Shown: piece by piece, positions 1 through 6,705 of the stretch
Layout of the letters: each line of letters starts with the position of its first letter
Position numbering within the stretch: the stretch's first letter is position 1
Source: DATAPE01 sp034667545
Lineage (GTDB): Bacteria > Actinomycetota > CADDZG01 > WHSQ01
Length of the DNA: 15,335 nt
NCBI GenBank assembly: GCA_034667545.1
Contig: JAXDJR010000119.1
Span: 1-15,335, forward strand
Reading direction: 5' to 3'
The notes under the pieces: generated by a model
The model's input: only the letters and a program-made list of their open reading frames with translations
The model's database searches: none
Told to the model about the DNA's origin: nothing
Program-made: the position numbers and the translations under genes

Positions 1-697
1 CGATGGCTACGATCACGGCCAGGCCCATAAGGAGGATGAAGCTGAAGGTCCCCCACCCTTTCTGCGCCAAGATCGCGTGGCCAGAGCTTGGGAGCCGGGA
101 AACGATCGAGGTAAAGATCAGGATCGACATGCCGTTGCCCACGCCACGCGTGGTTATCAGCTCGCCAAGCCACATGATCAATGCAGTCCCCGCGGTGAGC
201 GAAACGATGATGAGTCCCACCCGCGCGGGACCGAAGTGGGGGATCAGATCGACTGACTGGCCGTTCGTAGTGCGGATCGTGCCGCTGTGGAACAGGAACG
301 CCAATCCCGCAGACTGCATGATCGCCAGTGCCACAGTGAGGTAGCGCGTCCACTGCGTGATCTTCTTGTAGCCGCTCTCGCCTTCCTTTGACCATGCTTC
401 GAGCTTCGGGATCACAACCGTCAGCAGCTGCATGATGATCGATGAGGTGATGTACGGCATGATTCCCAGGGCAAAGACGGCGAGCTGCGTCAGCGCCCCG
501 CCCGAGAACAGGTTGATGAACGAGAGCGCGCTGTTCTGTATCCCCTGGGAGAACTGTTGCGCCTTCTGGACGTCAATGCCGGGGGTGGGGATGTGCGCGC
601 CGAGCCTGTAGATGGCGATGATCAGCACCGTGAACAGGATCTTCTTCCGAAGGTCGGGAACGCGGAAAGCGTTTACAAACGCGCCGAGCAGATTCAT
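1..697 (-). CDS. secY: Protein translocase subunit SecY, 5' part (cut by window edge)
   Basis: Channel-forming subunit of the SecYEG translocon in the inner membrane, through which unfolded secreted and membrane proteins pass. The first 232 codons are visible; the remainder, about 200 residues by family length, lies beyond the left edge. Translation on the minus strand from the ATG at 697 begins MNLLGAFVNAFRVPDLRKKI, the usual cytosolic N-terminus, followed by TM1 (about residues 20-37), the plug/TM2 region with NLFSGGALTQLAVFALGIMP (62-81), and TM3-TM5. The conserved stretch WLGELITTRGVGNGMSILIF is at 176-195. The start overlaps the rplO stop as ATGA, which suggests translational coupling. 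It is the last gene visible in the spc block, its usual place. Identity is essentially certain. Confidence 0.97.
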   Translation of the reverse strand, partial: MNLLGAFVNAFRVPDLRKKILFTVLIIAIYRLGAHIPTPGIDVQKAQQFSQGIQNSALSFINLFSGGALTQLAVFALGIMPYITSSIIMQLLTVVIPKLEAWSKEGESGYKKITQWTRYLTVALAIMQSAGLAFLFHSGTIRTTNGQSVDLIPHFGPARVGLIIVSLTAGTALIMWLGELITTRGVGNGMSILIFTSIVSRLPSSGHAILAQKGWGTFSFILLMGLAVIVAI

Positions 698-1149
698 TTC
701 GCAGGTCCGGTGGGCAGCACTTCCGCGGTCCCGCCAGCAGCTTCGATCTTGGAGCGCGCGGACGCGCTGAAAGCGTGCGCACGGACCGTGAGCGGACGAT
801 CGAGCTGGCCCTCGCCTAGAACCTTGATCGGTTTCTTTCCCTTGCGACGAACCATCCCGCCAGCCCTCATTTCGTCGGGCCCGACCTCGTTGCCTTCCAT
901 CGCAGCGAGCGCGGCGAGGTTCACGGGTTCGAACAGATGAGGCCTCGGCGGCTTGAATCCCTTGAGTTTCGGCACGCGCCGGGCAAGGGGCATCTGGCCG
1001 CCTTCGAAGAACGCCTTCACGCCGCCTCTGGCCCTGGTGCCCTTGGTCCCCCGCCCCGCAGTCCCGCCCTTGCCGGAACCGATGCCACGGCCCACACGCG
1101 TGCGCGCCTTGGTGGCGCCGGGGGCCGGCTTCAGATCGTGCGGTTTCAT
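694..1149 (-). CDS. rplO: 50S ribosomal protein uL15
   Basis: Large-subunit protein that binds 23S rRNA and stabilises late assembly. It has 151 residues, the normal length. The N-terminal arm is the family's glycine- and basic-rich rRNA-binding extension, with RVGRGIGSGKGGTAGRGTKG at residues 18-37. The globular C-terminal half ends with the typical pattern of small residues (FSASARSKIEAAGGTAEVL). The ATG at 1149 overlaps the rpmD stop (ATGA), and the stop overlaps the secY start in the same way, so L30, L15 and SecY look translationally coupled. Nothing is unusual in length or motifs. Confidence 0.97.
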   Translation of the reverse strand: MKPHDLKPAPGATKARTRVGRGIGSGKGGTAGRGTKGTRARGGVKAFFEGGQMPLARRVPKLKGFKPPRPHLFEPVNLAALAAMEGNEVGPDEMRAGGMVRRKGKKPIKVLGEGQLDRPLTVRAHAFSASARSKIEAAGGTAEVLPTGPAK

Positions 1150-1331
1150 CGGTTCATCTCCTCTACCGTCACCAGGTGCTCGACGGCTCGCAGCATCCCC
1201 AGGATCTCTGGCTTGTCTTCGTGCGTTACCGAGTCCCCGAGACGTTTGAGCCCCAGGGCACGGATGGTGCCCCTCTGCTTGCTGCCCTTATCGGAGCACG
1301 ACCGCACCTGAGTCACCTTAAGCGTGGCCAC
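1146..1331 (-). CDS. rpmD: 50S ribosomal protein uL30
   Basis: Small single-domain large-subunit protein that contacts 23S rRNA. It has 61 residues, matching the usual bacterial length of about 60. The sequence shows the family pattern: an N-terminal beta strand (LKVTQVRS), then GTIRALGLKRLGDSVTHED, then a helix ending in HLVTVEE. The start codon is GTG at 1331, three bases after the rpsE stop, with only a weak purine-rich stretch upstream, so its translation probably depends on ribosomes finishing rpsE. It overlaps rplO by 4 bases. The gene is often lost in other phyla; its presence between rpsE and rplO is the standard arrangement. Confidence 0.95.
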   Translation of the reverse strand: MATLKVTQVRSCSDKGSKQRGTIRALGLKRLGDSVTHEDKPEILGMLRAVEHLVTVEEMNR

Positions 1332-1333
1332 GA

Positions 1334-1918
1334 TTAAGCCCGCCCACCAGCGGTGGTGGCAGCCGGACCCCTTAGGAGGTAGGAGGGAGCGACTTCCTCG
1401 GGTCGCTTACCCCTTCTCTTGGCCACCTTCTCGGCGGTCTGCAGATTCTGGAGGGCCTTGACCGTCGCGTGCACGATGTTGATCGGGTTATCCGATCCCA
1501 GCGACTTCGAGAGGATGTCGCGGATCCCGGCGCACTCCACCACCGCGCGCACCGGACCGCCGGCGATAACCCCGGTACCCGGGGAGGCAGGCTTTAGCAA
1601 CACGACAGCCCCGGAATCCTCACCGATGATCTCGTGAGGGATCGTATGGCCGACCAACGATACGCGAAAGAAGCCGGCTTTGGCTTCCTCGATGCCTTTC
1701 TGGATCGCCGAAGGCACCTCTCGTGCTTTGCCGTATCCCACACCAACCTGTCCGCTGCCATCGCCCACGACCGTCAACGCGGTGAACGAGAACCGGCGCC
1801 CTCCCTTAACCACTTTCGCTACCCGGTTGATGGAGACAACGCGCTCTTCGTATTGAGCGCGGTCGTCATCGCCACCACGACCCCCGCGAAACGAACCTCC
1901 GCCTCGCCCTCGTCCCAT
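1334..1918 (-). CDS. rpsE: 30S ribosomal protein uS5
   Basis: Small-subunit protein near the decoding centre and mRNA entry, important for accuracy. It has 194 residues. Residues 1-20 are a Gly/Arg-rich extension (MGRGRGGGSFRGGRGGDDDR) resembling RGG RNA-binding tails; N-terminal Gly/Arg extensions are common in actinobacterial uS5. The double-stranded-RNA-binding-like domain follows (ERVVSINRVAKVVKGGRRFS, about 25-44), then the second domain with GTGVIAGGPVRAVVECAGI. The KGGRRF loop where spectinomycin-resistance changes occur in other bacteria looks unaltered. The ATG at 1918 has GAGGAAAGCTG just upstream, a clear ribosome site. The rplR gap is 30 bases, the second largest in the block. Confidence 0.97.
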   Translation of the reverse strand: MGRGRGGGSFRGGRGGDDDRAQYEERVVSINRVAKVVKGGRRFSFTALTVVGDGSGQVGVGYGKAREVPSAIQKGIEEAKAGFFRVSLVGHTIPHEIIGEDSGAVVLLKPASPGTGVIAGGPVRAVVECAGIRDILSKSLGSDNPINIVHATVKALQNLQTAEKVAKRRGKRPEEVAPSYLLRGPAATTAGGRA

Positions 1919-1948
1919 CAGCTTTCCTCTCTCATCGGTGATCGGCCT

Positions 1949-2293
1949 CTAGAGATCGAGGCCGCCCTCGCGGGCTCCCTCGGCCACAGCTTCGATGCGG
2001 CCGTGATACATGAACCCGCCGCGGTCAAACGCAACACGGGTAACGCCGGCGTCCTTGGCCTTACCGGCCACCGCAAGGCCCACAGCCCTTGCGCGTGCCT
2101 TCGGGTCGTCACCCTCGCCGTCCTTCAGCGTCGATGCCGCCGCAAGTGTCCTGCCTGCAACGTCGTCGATGACCTGGGCGTAAACATGCCGGTTCGAGCG
2201 GTAGACGGCCAGCCGCGGGCGCTCCGGAGTACCCACGACGCGCTTGCGTACCCTGCGGTGGCGCCTTCGGCGCAACTGCACGACGTCGGCCAT
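1949..2293 (-). CDS. rplR: 50S ribosomal protein uL18
   Basis: Binds 5S rRNA together with uL5 and forms part of the central protuberance. It has 114 residues, slightly short of the common 117-120. It opens with the strongly basic arm (RRRRHRRVRKRVVGTPERPR, about 8-27) typical of the family, then the core AVYRSNRHVYAQVIDDVAGRTL, and ends with FDRGGFMYHGRIEAVAEGAREGGLDL, the conserved C-terminus. The ATG at 2293 shares its last base position with the rplF stop (TGATG), a coupling overlap. Confidence 0.96.
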   Translation of the reverse strand: MADVVQLRRRRHRRVRKRVVGTPERPRLAVYRSNRHVYAQVIDDVAGRTLAAASTLKDGEGDDPKARARAVGLAVAGKAKDAGVTRVAFDRGGFMYHGRIEAVAEGAREGGLDL

Positions 2294-2838
2294 CAGCCGG
2301 CCCCCTTAGCGGCTTTTCCACCCTTGCGCTGGATGTGCTCGCCTTCGTAGCGGATCCCCTTCGCCTTGTAGGGCTCGGGCTTGCGGATCGCGCGTATCTC
2401 AGCTGCGGTTTGGCCTACCAGTTCCTTGTCGATGCCTCGCACACTGATGCGGGTCGGGGCCGGGACCTCGAACTCGATGCCCGGCGGAGCCGGCTTGCGA
2501 ACCGTGTGAGAAAACCCGACAGAGATCTCGAGATCGTTGCCCTGTTTGATGGCTCGGTAACCCACGCCGTGGATCTCGAGACGCTTTTCATAACCTTCGG
2601 TGACGCCCTGCACCATGTTCGCGAGCAGACTGCGCGTGAGCCCATGTAGAGCGCGGGCCTCGCGTGTTTCTTTGTCCCTGCCGACACGGAGCTCGCCGTC
2701 GGCTTGCTCGAGGACGATGGCCTCCGGTATTGAGCGCTCGAGCTGGCCGCGGGGGCCCTTAACGCGGACGTCTTTGCCCTGCACGGCGATATCAACCCCG
2801 GAAGGGATGGGTATGGGCGCTTGGCCTACTCGTGACAT
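2293..2838 (-). CDS. rplF: 50S ribosomal protein uL6
   Basis: Large-subunit protein near the GTPase-associated region and the sarcin-ricin loop, where EF-Tu and EF-G bind. It has 181 residues, the normal length, with the two repeated alpha-beta domains. The N-terminus reads MSRVGQAPIPIPSGVDI and the family signature appears near the C-terminus as PEPYKAKGIRYEGE (the common form is PEPYKGKG; Ala is an accepted variant). The start is backed by a purine-rich ribosome site (AGAGGAGAAGAAG) directly before the ATG. It follows rpsH by 12 bases. Confidence 0.97.
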   Translation of the reverse strand: MSRVGQAPIPIPSGVDIAVQGKDVRVKGPRGQLERSIPEAIVLEQADGELRVGRDKETREARALHGLTRSLLANMVQGVTEGYEKRLEIHGVGYRAIKQGNDLEISVGFSHTVRKPAPPGIEFEVPAPTRISVRGIDKELVGQTAAEIRAIRKPEPYKAKGIRYEGEHIQRKGGKAAKGAG

Positions 2839-2850
2839 CTTCTTCTCCTC

Positions 2851-3249
2851 TTACCAGACATAGGCGAGAACCTCGCCCCCCACCTTGGCCTTACGCGCTT
2901 GCCTGTCGGTCATGAGCCCCTGTGAGGTGGAGATGATGGCCACGCCTAAACCGCCGAGAACGCGGGGCAGCTCGCCGGCACCCCTATAGACGCGGCGACC
3001 AGGCTTGGAGATGCGGCGGATGCCGGCGATGGCCCGTTCGCGCTCGTCCGAGTACCGAAGTTTCAGCTTGATGATCGGATGCCCTTGGGCTTCGTCCATC
3101 TCGATCCCGTCGATGTAACCCTCGTCCATCAAGATGCGAGCGATGTTCTCCTTGATCTTCGAGGCGGGGATCGCTACCTCGGGGTGCATCGCAGACGACG
3201 CGTTTCGGACGCGCGCCAGCATGTCCGCGATGGGATCCGTCATCGTCAT
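2851..3249 (-). CDS. rpsH: 30S ribosomal protein uS8
   Basis: Binds helix 21 of 16S rRNA early in 30S assembly; in E. coli it also represses the spc operon. It has 132 residues from the ATG at 3249 (MTMTDPIADMLARVRNASSA). The open frame extends upstream to 3369, but those 40 residues overlap rpsZ and show no S8 similarity. AAGGAGG sits 8 bases before the ATG at 3249, which decides the start; the ATG two codons later (3243) would be too far from it. The C-terminus carries the family signature region GLGVAIISTSQGLMTDRQAR. Gaps are 13 bases to rpsZ and 12 to rplF. Confidence 0.96.
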   Translation of the reverse strand: MTMTDPIADMLARVRNASSAMHPEVAIPASKIKENIARILMDEGYIDGIEMDEAQGHPIIKLKLRYSDERERAIAGIRRISKPGRRVYRGAGELPRVLGGLGVAIISTSQGLMTDRQARKAKVGGEVLAYVW

Positions 3250-3262
3250 CGAAACAGCCTCC

Positions 3263-3448
3263 TTACCAAGATGCCTTCGTGATACCGGGAATCTCGCCTG
3301 TATGCGCCATCTCACGGAAACACAAGCGGCACAGACCGAACCGCTTGTACACCGCTCGGGGGCGGCCACAACGTCTGCAACGCGTGTAGCCCCGGACCTT
3401 GAACTTCGGCTTCCTTTCAGCTTTGTTACGAAGTGCGGTTTTTGCCAT
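3263..3448 (-). CDS. rpsZ: 30S ribosomal protein uS14, zinc-binding (type Z)
   Basis: Small-subunit head protein. It has 61 residues, the short type-Z form rather than the zinc-free form of about 100 residues. Four cysteines form the zinc ribbon: C24, C27, C40 and C43 (CRRC and CRLC). The C-terminus GEIPGITKASW is the standard ending. In several Actinomycetota a zinc-free S14 paralogue elsewhere replaces this one under zinc starvation; none is visible here. It lies between rplE (2-base gap) and rpsH, its usual place. The gene is also called rpsN in many annotations. Confidence 0.97.
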   Translation of the reverse strand: MAKTALRNKAERKPKFKVRGYTRCRRCGRPRAVYKRFGLCRLCFREMAHTGEIPGITKASW

Positions 3449-3450
3449 AA

Positions 3451-4029
3451 CTAGCTGCTCATCTCCCTCTCTGTTCGCTGCAGGGGAAAGCCCAGCGCAA
3501 GCAGCAAGGCCCTGCCTTGATCGTCGGTCTTCGCAGTGGTCACGATGGTGACGTCCATCCCGCGCGTGTGATCGACGTCGTCGTAGTCGATCTCAGGGAA
3601 CACCAATTGCTCGGTGAGACCAAAGCTGTAGTTGCCATGGCCGTCGAACGCGCGAGGGTCGAGCCCCCTGAAGTCACGGATCCTCGGAAGCACTATCGAA
3701 AGGAGCCGGTCCAAGAAATCCCACATCCGGTCACCCCGCATAGTTACCGACGCCCCGATAGGCATGCCCTGGCGGATCTTGAAAGTGGCGATCGATTTGC
3801 GGGCCCGGCGAAGCGCCGGCTTCTGAGCCGTGATCTTCGTGAGGTCCGCGACGGCTCCATCCAGGAGCTTGGCGTCACGGGACGCCTCGCCGACGCCCAT
3901 ATTCACCGAGACCTTTAGGGGCCTGGGCACCTCCATAACGTTGCCGAGACCCAGCTCGCGTTGGAGCTGCGGAGTGACCTCCGCTTTGTATCGCTCTTTC
4001 AATCGTGGCGTGTATGTAGCAGTAGCCAT
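3451..4029 (-). CDS. rplE: 50S ribosomal protein uL5
   Basis: Binds 5S rRNA in the central protuberance and touches the P-site tRNA and uS13 across the subunit bridge. It has 192 residues, a little longer than the common 179-187. Conserved stretches are KVSVNMGVGEASRDAKLLDG, ITAQKPALRRARKSIATFKI with the family's rRNA-contact loop, and the C-terminal GMDVTIVTTAKTDDQGRALL. The ATG at 4029 is preceded by AGGAG with a 6-base spacer, a strong ribosome site, just after the rplX stop. Confidence 0.97.
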   Translation of the reverse strand: MATATYTPRLKERYKAEVTPQLQRELGLGNVMEVPRPLKVSVNMGVGEASRDAKLLDGAVADLTKITAQKPALRRARKSIATFKIRQGMPIGASVTMRGDRMWDFLDRLLSIVLPRIRDFRGLDPRAFDGHGNYSFGLTEQLVFPEIDYDDVDHTRGMDVTIVTTAKTDDQGRALLLALGFPLQRTEREMSS

Positions 4030-4038
4030 CAGTCGCTC

Positions 4039-4362
4039 CTATAGCTCCGTGCCGCACTTCTTACAGATCCGAACCTTCGCTCCAGTCCCTTCGTCCATCC
4101 GGTAGCCCAAGCGGGCCGCGCCGTCGGTGGGGCAGACCAGGGCGACGTTCGATATATCGATGGCGATCTCCTTGTGGGTGATGCCGCCTTCCTGGCTGCC
4201 GCGCCGGTTCAGCCGGATCTTCTCGTGTCGCGTTACGCGGTTGATGCCTTCGACGACGATCCGCCGCTTCTTGGGCAACACCTGGAGGACGCGGCCGCGC
4301 GCCCCGAGGTCTTTGCCCGCGATGACCGTCACCTCGTCGCCTCTCTTGATATTCACGCCCAC
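4039..4362 (-). CDS. rplX: 50S ribosomal protein uL24
   Basis: Assembly-initiating protein at the 5' end of 23S rRNA, near the exit tunnel. It has 107 residues and begins at GTG (4362), with GGAGGG 9 bases upstream. The KOW motif is at the N-terminus (NIKRGDEVTVIAGKDLGARG, 4-23), followed by the rRNA-binding VEGINRVTRHEK. The C-terminal part contains C77, C100 and C103 (CPTD and CKKC). Many bacteria have four cysteines here (CPKC and CKKC) that bind zinc and others have none; this protein keeps three, with Asp80 where the second would be. It lies 19 bases after rplN and 9 before rplE. Confidence 0.96.
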   Translation of the reverse strand: MGVNIKRGDEVTVIAGKDLGARGRVLQVLPKKRRIVVEGINRVTRHEKIRLNRRGSQEGGITHKEIAIDISNVALVCPTDGAARLGYRMDEGTGAKVRICKKCGTEL

Positions 4363-4381
4363 CTGATATCGCCCTCCACAG

Positions 4382-4750
4382 CTACAGCACCTCCGGTGCC
4401 AGCGAGATGATCTTCATGAATCGTCTCTCTCTAAGCTCGCGAGCCACAGGACCGAAGATGCGCGTGCCCCGAGGTTGCATCTGCGCATCGACGATAACCA
4501 CCGCGTTGTCGTCGAACCGTATGTACGAACCGTCGATGCGGCGGCGCTCCTTGGCGGTCCTGACCACTACTGCCTTGACTACCTCCGACTTCTTGACGAC
4601 CCCACCCGGGATCGCGTCTTTGACGGTGCACACGACGATGTCCCCGATGCCCGCGTAGCGGCGCCGGGAACCGCCCAGCACCTTGATCACGAGGACCTCC
4701 CGGGCCCCCGTGTTATCCGCTACACGACATCTGGTCTCTTGCTGGATCAC
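4382..4750 (-). CDS. rplN: 50S ribosomal protein uL14
   Basis: Forms intersubunit bridges with 16S rRNA and is the docking site of the silencing factor RsfS in other bacteria. It has 122 residues, exactly the common length. Sequence signposts are MIQQETRCRVADNTGAREVL, the loop GGSRRRYAGIGDIVV and the ending FMKIISLAPEVL. The start codon is GTG at 4750, overlapping the rpsQ stop as GTGA, so its translation is probably coupled to S17. In E. coli this gene opens the separate spc operon; here there is no gap at all between S10 and spc genes. Confidence 0.97.
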   Translation of the reverse strand: MIQQETRCRVADNTGAREVLVIKVLGGSRRRYAGIGDIVVCTVKDAIPGGVVKKSEVVKAVVVRTAKERRRIDGSYIRFDDNAVVIVDAQMQPRGTRIFGPVARELRERRFMKIISLAPEVL

Positions 4751-5028
4751 TTTGCTCTTTCCACCACCGTAACCACGCGCCAGCGCTTGCTCTTGGAGAG
4801 TGGACGCGTTTCGGCGATGTGGACGAGGTCGCCGACGTGCGCCGAGTTGTCCTCGTCGTGGGCCTTCAGTTTCTTGTTTCTCCGGACGATCTTTGTGTAG
4901 GTGCCGTGGGCTGCCGAGTCGCGCACTTCGACGACCACCGTCTTATCCATCACGTCGGATACGACGCGGCCTACCTCGGTCTTGCGCTTGCCGCGTTCGG
5001 CGCCGATCTCGCTCTCTGATGTGCTCAC
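4747..5028 (-). CDS. rpsQ: 30S ribosomal protein uS17
   Basis: Early-binding OB-fold protein of the 30S body. It has 93 residues, slightly longer than the common 84-89 because of an N-terminal acidic lead (MSTSESEIGAERG). The core RKTEVGRVVSDVMDKTVVVEV and KLKAHDEDNSAHVGDLVHIAETRPLS region are diagnostic. The start is GTG at 5028, giving a 4-base GTGA overlap with rpmC. Its own stop overlaps the GTG of rplN in the same way, so L29, S17 and L14 form a chain of coupled starts. Confidence 0.96.
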   Translation of the reverse strand: MSTSESEIGAERGKRKTEVGRVVSDVMDKTVVVEVRDSAAHGTYTKIVRRNKKLKAHDEDNSAHVGDLVHIAETRPLSKSKRWRVVTVVERAK

Positions 5029-5240
5029 TCGGCACCCCCTTCTTCACTTAGCTCTCGTTCTCGGATGATTGTGTGGATGCGCGCAACATCCCGGCGGAGT
5101 TCCTTCAGACGCATGTAGTTGTCGAGCTCGCCGGTGGCGTTCTGGAACCGCAGGTTGAACAACTCTTGCTTGGTCTCCGCCAGCTGACGCTCGACATCGT
5201 CCAGCGGCAGGTCGCGTATATCCGACGGCTTGAGGGCCAT
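5025..5240 (-). CDS. rpmC: 50S ribosomal protein uL29
   Basis: Two-helix protein beside uL23 at the exit tunnel, part of the platform used by trigger factor and SRP. It has 71 residues starting MALKPSDIRDLPLDDVERQL from the ATG at 5240; the open frame runs much farther upstream but is then antiparallel noise over rplP and rpsC. Conserved helix residues include ELFNLRFQNATGEL and LKELRRDVARIHTIIRERE. The start overlaps the rplP stop by one base (TGATG). Confidence 0.95.
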   Translation of the reverse strand: MALKPSDIRDLPLDDVERQLAETKQELFNLRFQNATGELDNYMRLKELRRDVARIHTIIRERELSEEGGAE

Positions 5241-5665
5241 CACTGCACCTCCAGCGGCTGCTCGCGCGCCACGAATCGGGCCTTGATAGGGAGCTTGTGT
5301 GCGGCCAGCCGGATCGCCTCTCGTGCCAGAGGTTCGGGGATGCCTGCGATCTCGAACATCACGCGGCCAGGCTTCACTACTGCGACCCACCCCTCGGGAT
5401 TGCCCTTGCCCGACCCCTGGCGCGTTTCGGCAGCCTTCTTCGTATAGGGCTTGTCGGGAAAGATGTTGATCCACACCTTCCCCCCGCGCCGGATGTGCCG
5501 GGTCATGGCGATCCGGGCCGCCTCTATCTGGCGGTTCGTGATCCACCCCGGCTCTAATGCCTGGAGGCCAAAGTCGCCGAAGCTCACCGCGGTGCCCCCC
5601 TTGGACTGGCCCCGCATGCGGCCGCGCTGCTGCTTGCGGAATTTGGACTTCTTCGGATTCAGCAT
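5240..5665 (-). CDS. rplP: 50S ribosomal protein uL16
   Basis: Late-assembling protein that shapes the A-site tRNA channel of the 50S subunit. It has 141 residues, the usual length. Signposts are MLNPKKSKFRKQQRGRMRG at the N-terminus, the region RRGGKVWINIFPDKPYTKK (about 59-77) and GSGKGNPEGWVAVVKPGRVM. It lies 2 bases after the rpsC stop and ends in the rpmC start. This order (S3, L16, L29, S17) is nearly universal in bacteria. Confidence 0.97.
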   Translation of the reverse strand: MLNPKKSKFRKQQRGRMRGQSKGGTAVSFGDFGLQALEPGWITNRQIEAARIAMTRHIRRGGKVWINIFPDKPYTKKAAETRQGSGKGNPEGWVAVVKPGRVMFEIAGIPEPLAREAIRLAAHKLPIKARFVAREQPLEVQ

Positions 5666-5667
5666 GT

Positions 5668-6705
5668 CTAGCTTTCGCTTTCTGAGTTGTCGGAGTCTGT
5701 CGCGACGGGCTCTGCCGTTTGCGGCGGCGTCGGCGTCGCAGCTGGAGCGGCGGCGGGTTCTGCCTGGGCTTCGGGAATAGGAGCCTCGGCCGGCGCCGGT
5801 GTAACCGGAGCCGTCGGCGGCTCTGCCGCTGGTGCGGCCGCTGCGGGTGCCGGCGATGAGGCAGTCGAGGAACCTCCGGCCGGCGCGGGCTCGATCTTTG
5901 AAGTGGTAACAGGGGAGGCCTTGCGCGAGGCAGTCCGGCTCGCCGCAGCCGCTTTGGCCGCCGACACCTTGGCTCGCTCCTCGGCCCCCCGGCCCACGGT
6001 CTCACCCGCTGCAAGAGCAGCCTCGCGGCGTAACCGAGCGGCGTCGCGGGCCGAAGCATAGAGATCCTGGAAGGGACCCTTGTAGATCCAGACCTTCACG
6101 CCGATCCGCCCGAACGTCGTCTTGGCTTCGGCGAAGCCGTAGTCGATGTCCGCCCTCAGCGTGTGAAGGGGCATCTGTCCCTCGATGTACCACTCCATGC
6201 GGCTCATCTCGGCCCCACCAAGGCGGCCGGAGCACTGCACCCGGATGCCCTTTGCGCCGTGGCGCATCGAAGTGCTGACCGCCTTCTTCATGGCACGGCG
6301 GAACGAGACCCGGCTGACGAGCTGCTCAGCGACGCCTTGCGAGATCAGCTGTGCGTCCAGCTCTGGCTGCTTGACCTCGATGATGTTGAGGCGAACGTCG
6401 ATGGGCTTGCCGTAGATCTTCGACTCCATCTGCTCGAGCTTCGAGCGAAGCCGCTCCGCCTCCGATCCGCGGCGTCCGATGACGATGCCGGGGCGGGCAG
6501 TGTGCGCGTCGATACGCACCCGTTCCCTCGTTCGCTCGATATCGATGCGGCTGATGCCTGCGTGCGGCAACTGGCCGAGCAGGTACTGCCGGATCCGAAG
6601 ATCGGCTTCGAGGTAAGTGCGGTACTGCTTCTCGGAGAACCAGCGCGACTTCCAATCCGTGTAGATCCCCAATCGCAGCCCGTACGGGTGGACCTTCTGC
6701 CCCAT
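5668..6705 (-). CDS. rpsC: 30S ribosomal protein uS3 with long Ala/Pro-rich C-terminal tail
   Basis: Head protein lining the mRNA entry tunnel, with helicase-like contacts to mRNA. It has 345 residues against roughly 210-280 in most bacteria. Residues 1-210 are a complete uS3: MGQKVHPYGLRLGIYTDWKS, a type II KH domain with the GxxG loop GRRG at 77-80, and the C-terminal domain with GRLGGAEMSR and GRIGVKVWIYKG (199-210). Residues 211-345 form a low-complexity tail: a charged Ala/Arg stretch (about 211-265), then Ala/Pro repeats, then an acidic Ser end (TDSDNSESES). Actinobacterial uS3 often has a tail, but this one is long. The ATG at 6705 overlaps the rplV stop (TGATG), and its ribosome site lies in the last rplV codons (GAAGGAAG). 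Confidence 0.96.
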   Translation of the reverse strand: MGQKVHPYGLRLGIYTDWKSRWFSEKQYRTYLEADLRIRQYLLGQLPHAGISRIDIERTRERVRIDAHTARPGIVIGRRGSEAERLRSKLEQMESKIYGKPIDVRLNIIEVKQPELDAQLISQGVAEQLVSRVSFRRAMKKAVSTSMRHGAKGIRVQCSGRLGGAEMSRMEWYIEGQMPLHTLRADIDYGFAEAKTTFGRIGVKVWIYKGPFQDLYASARDAARLRREAALAAGETVGRGAEERAKVSAAKAAAASRTASRKASPVTTSKIEPAPAGGSSTASSPAPAAAAPAAEPPTAPVTPAPAEAPIPEAQAEPAAAPAATPTPPQTAEPVATDSDNSESES

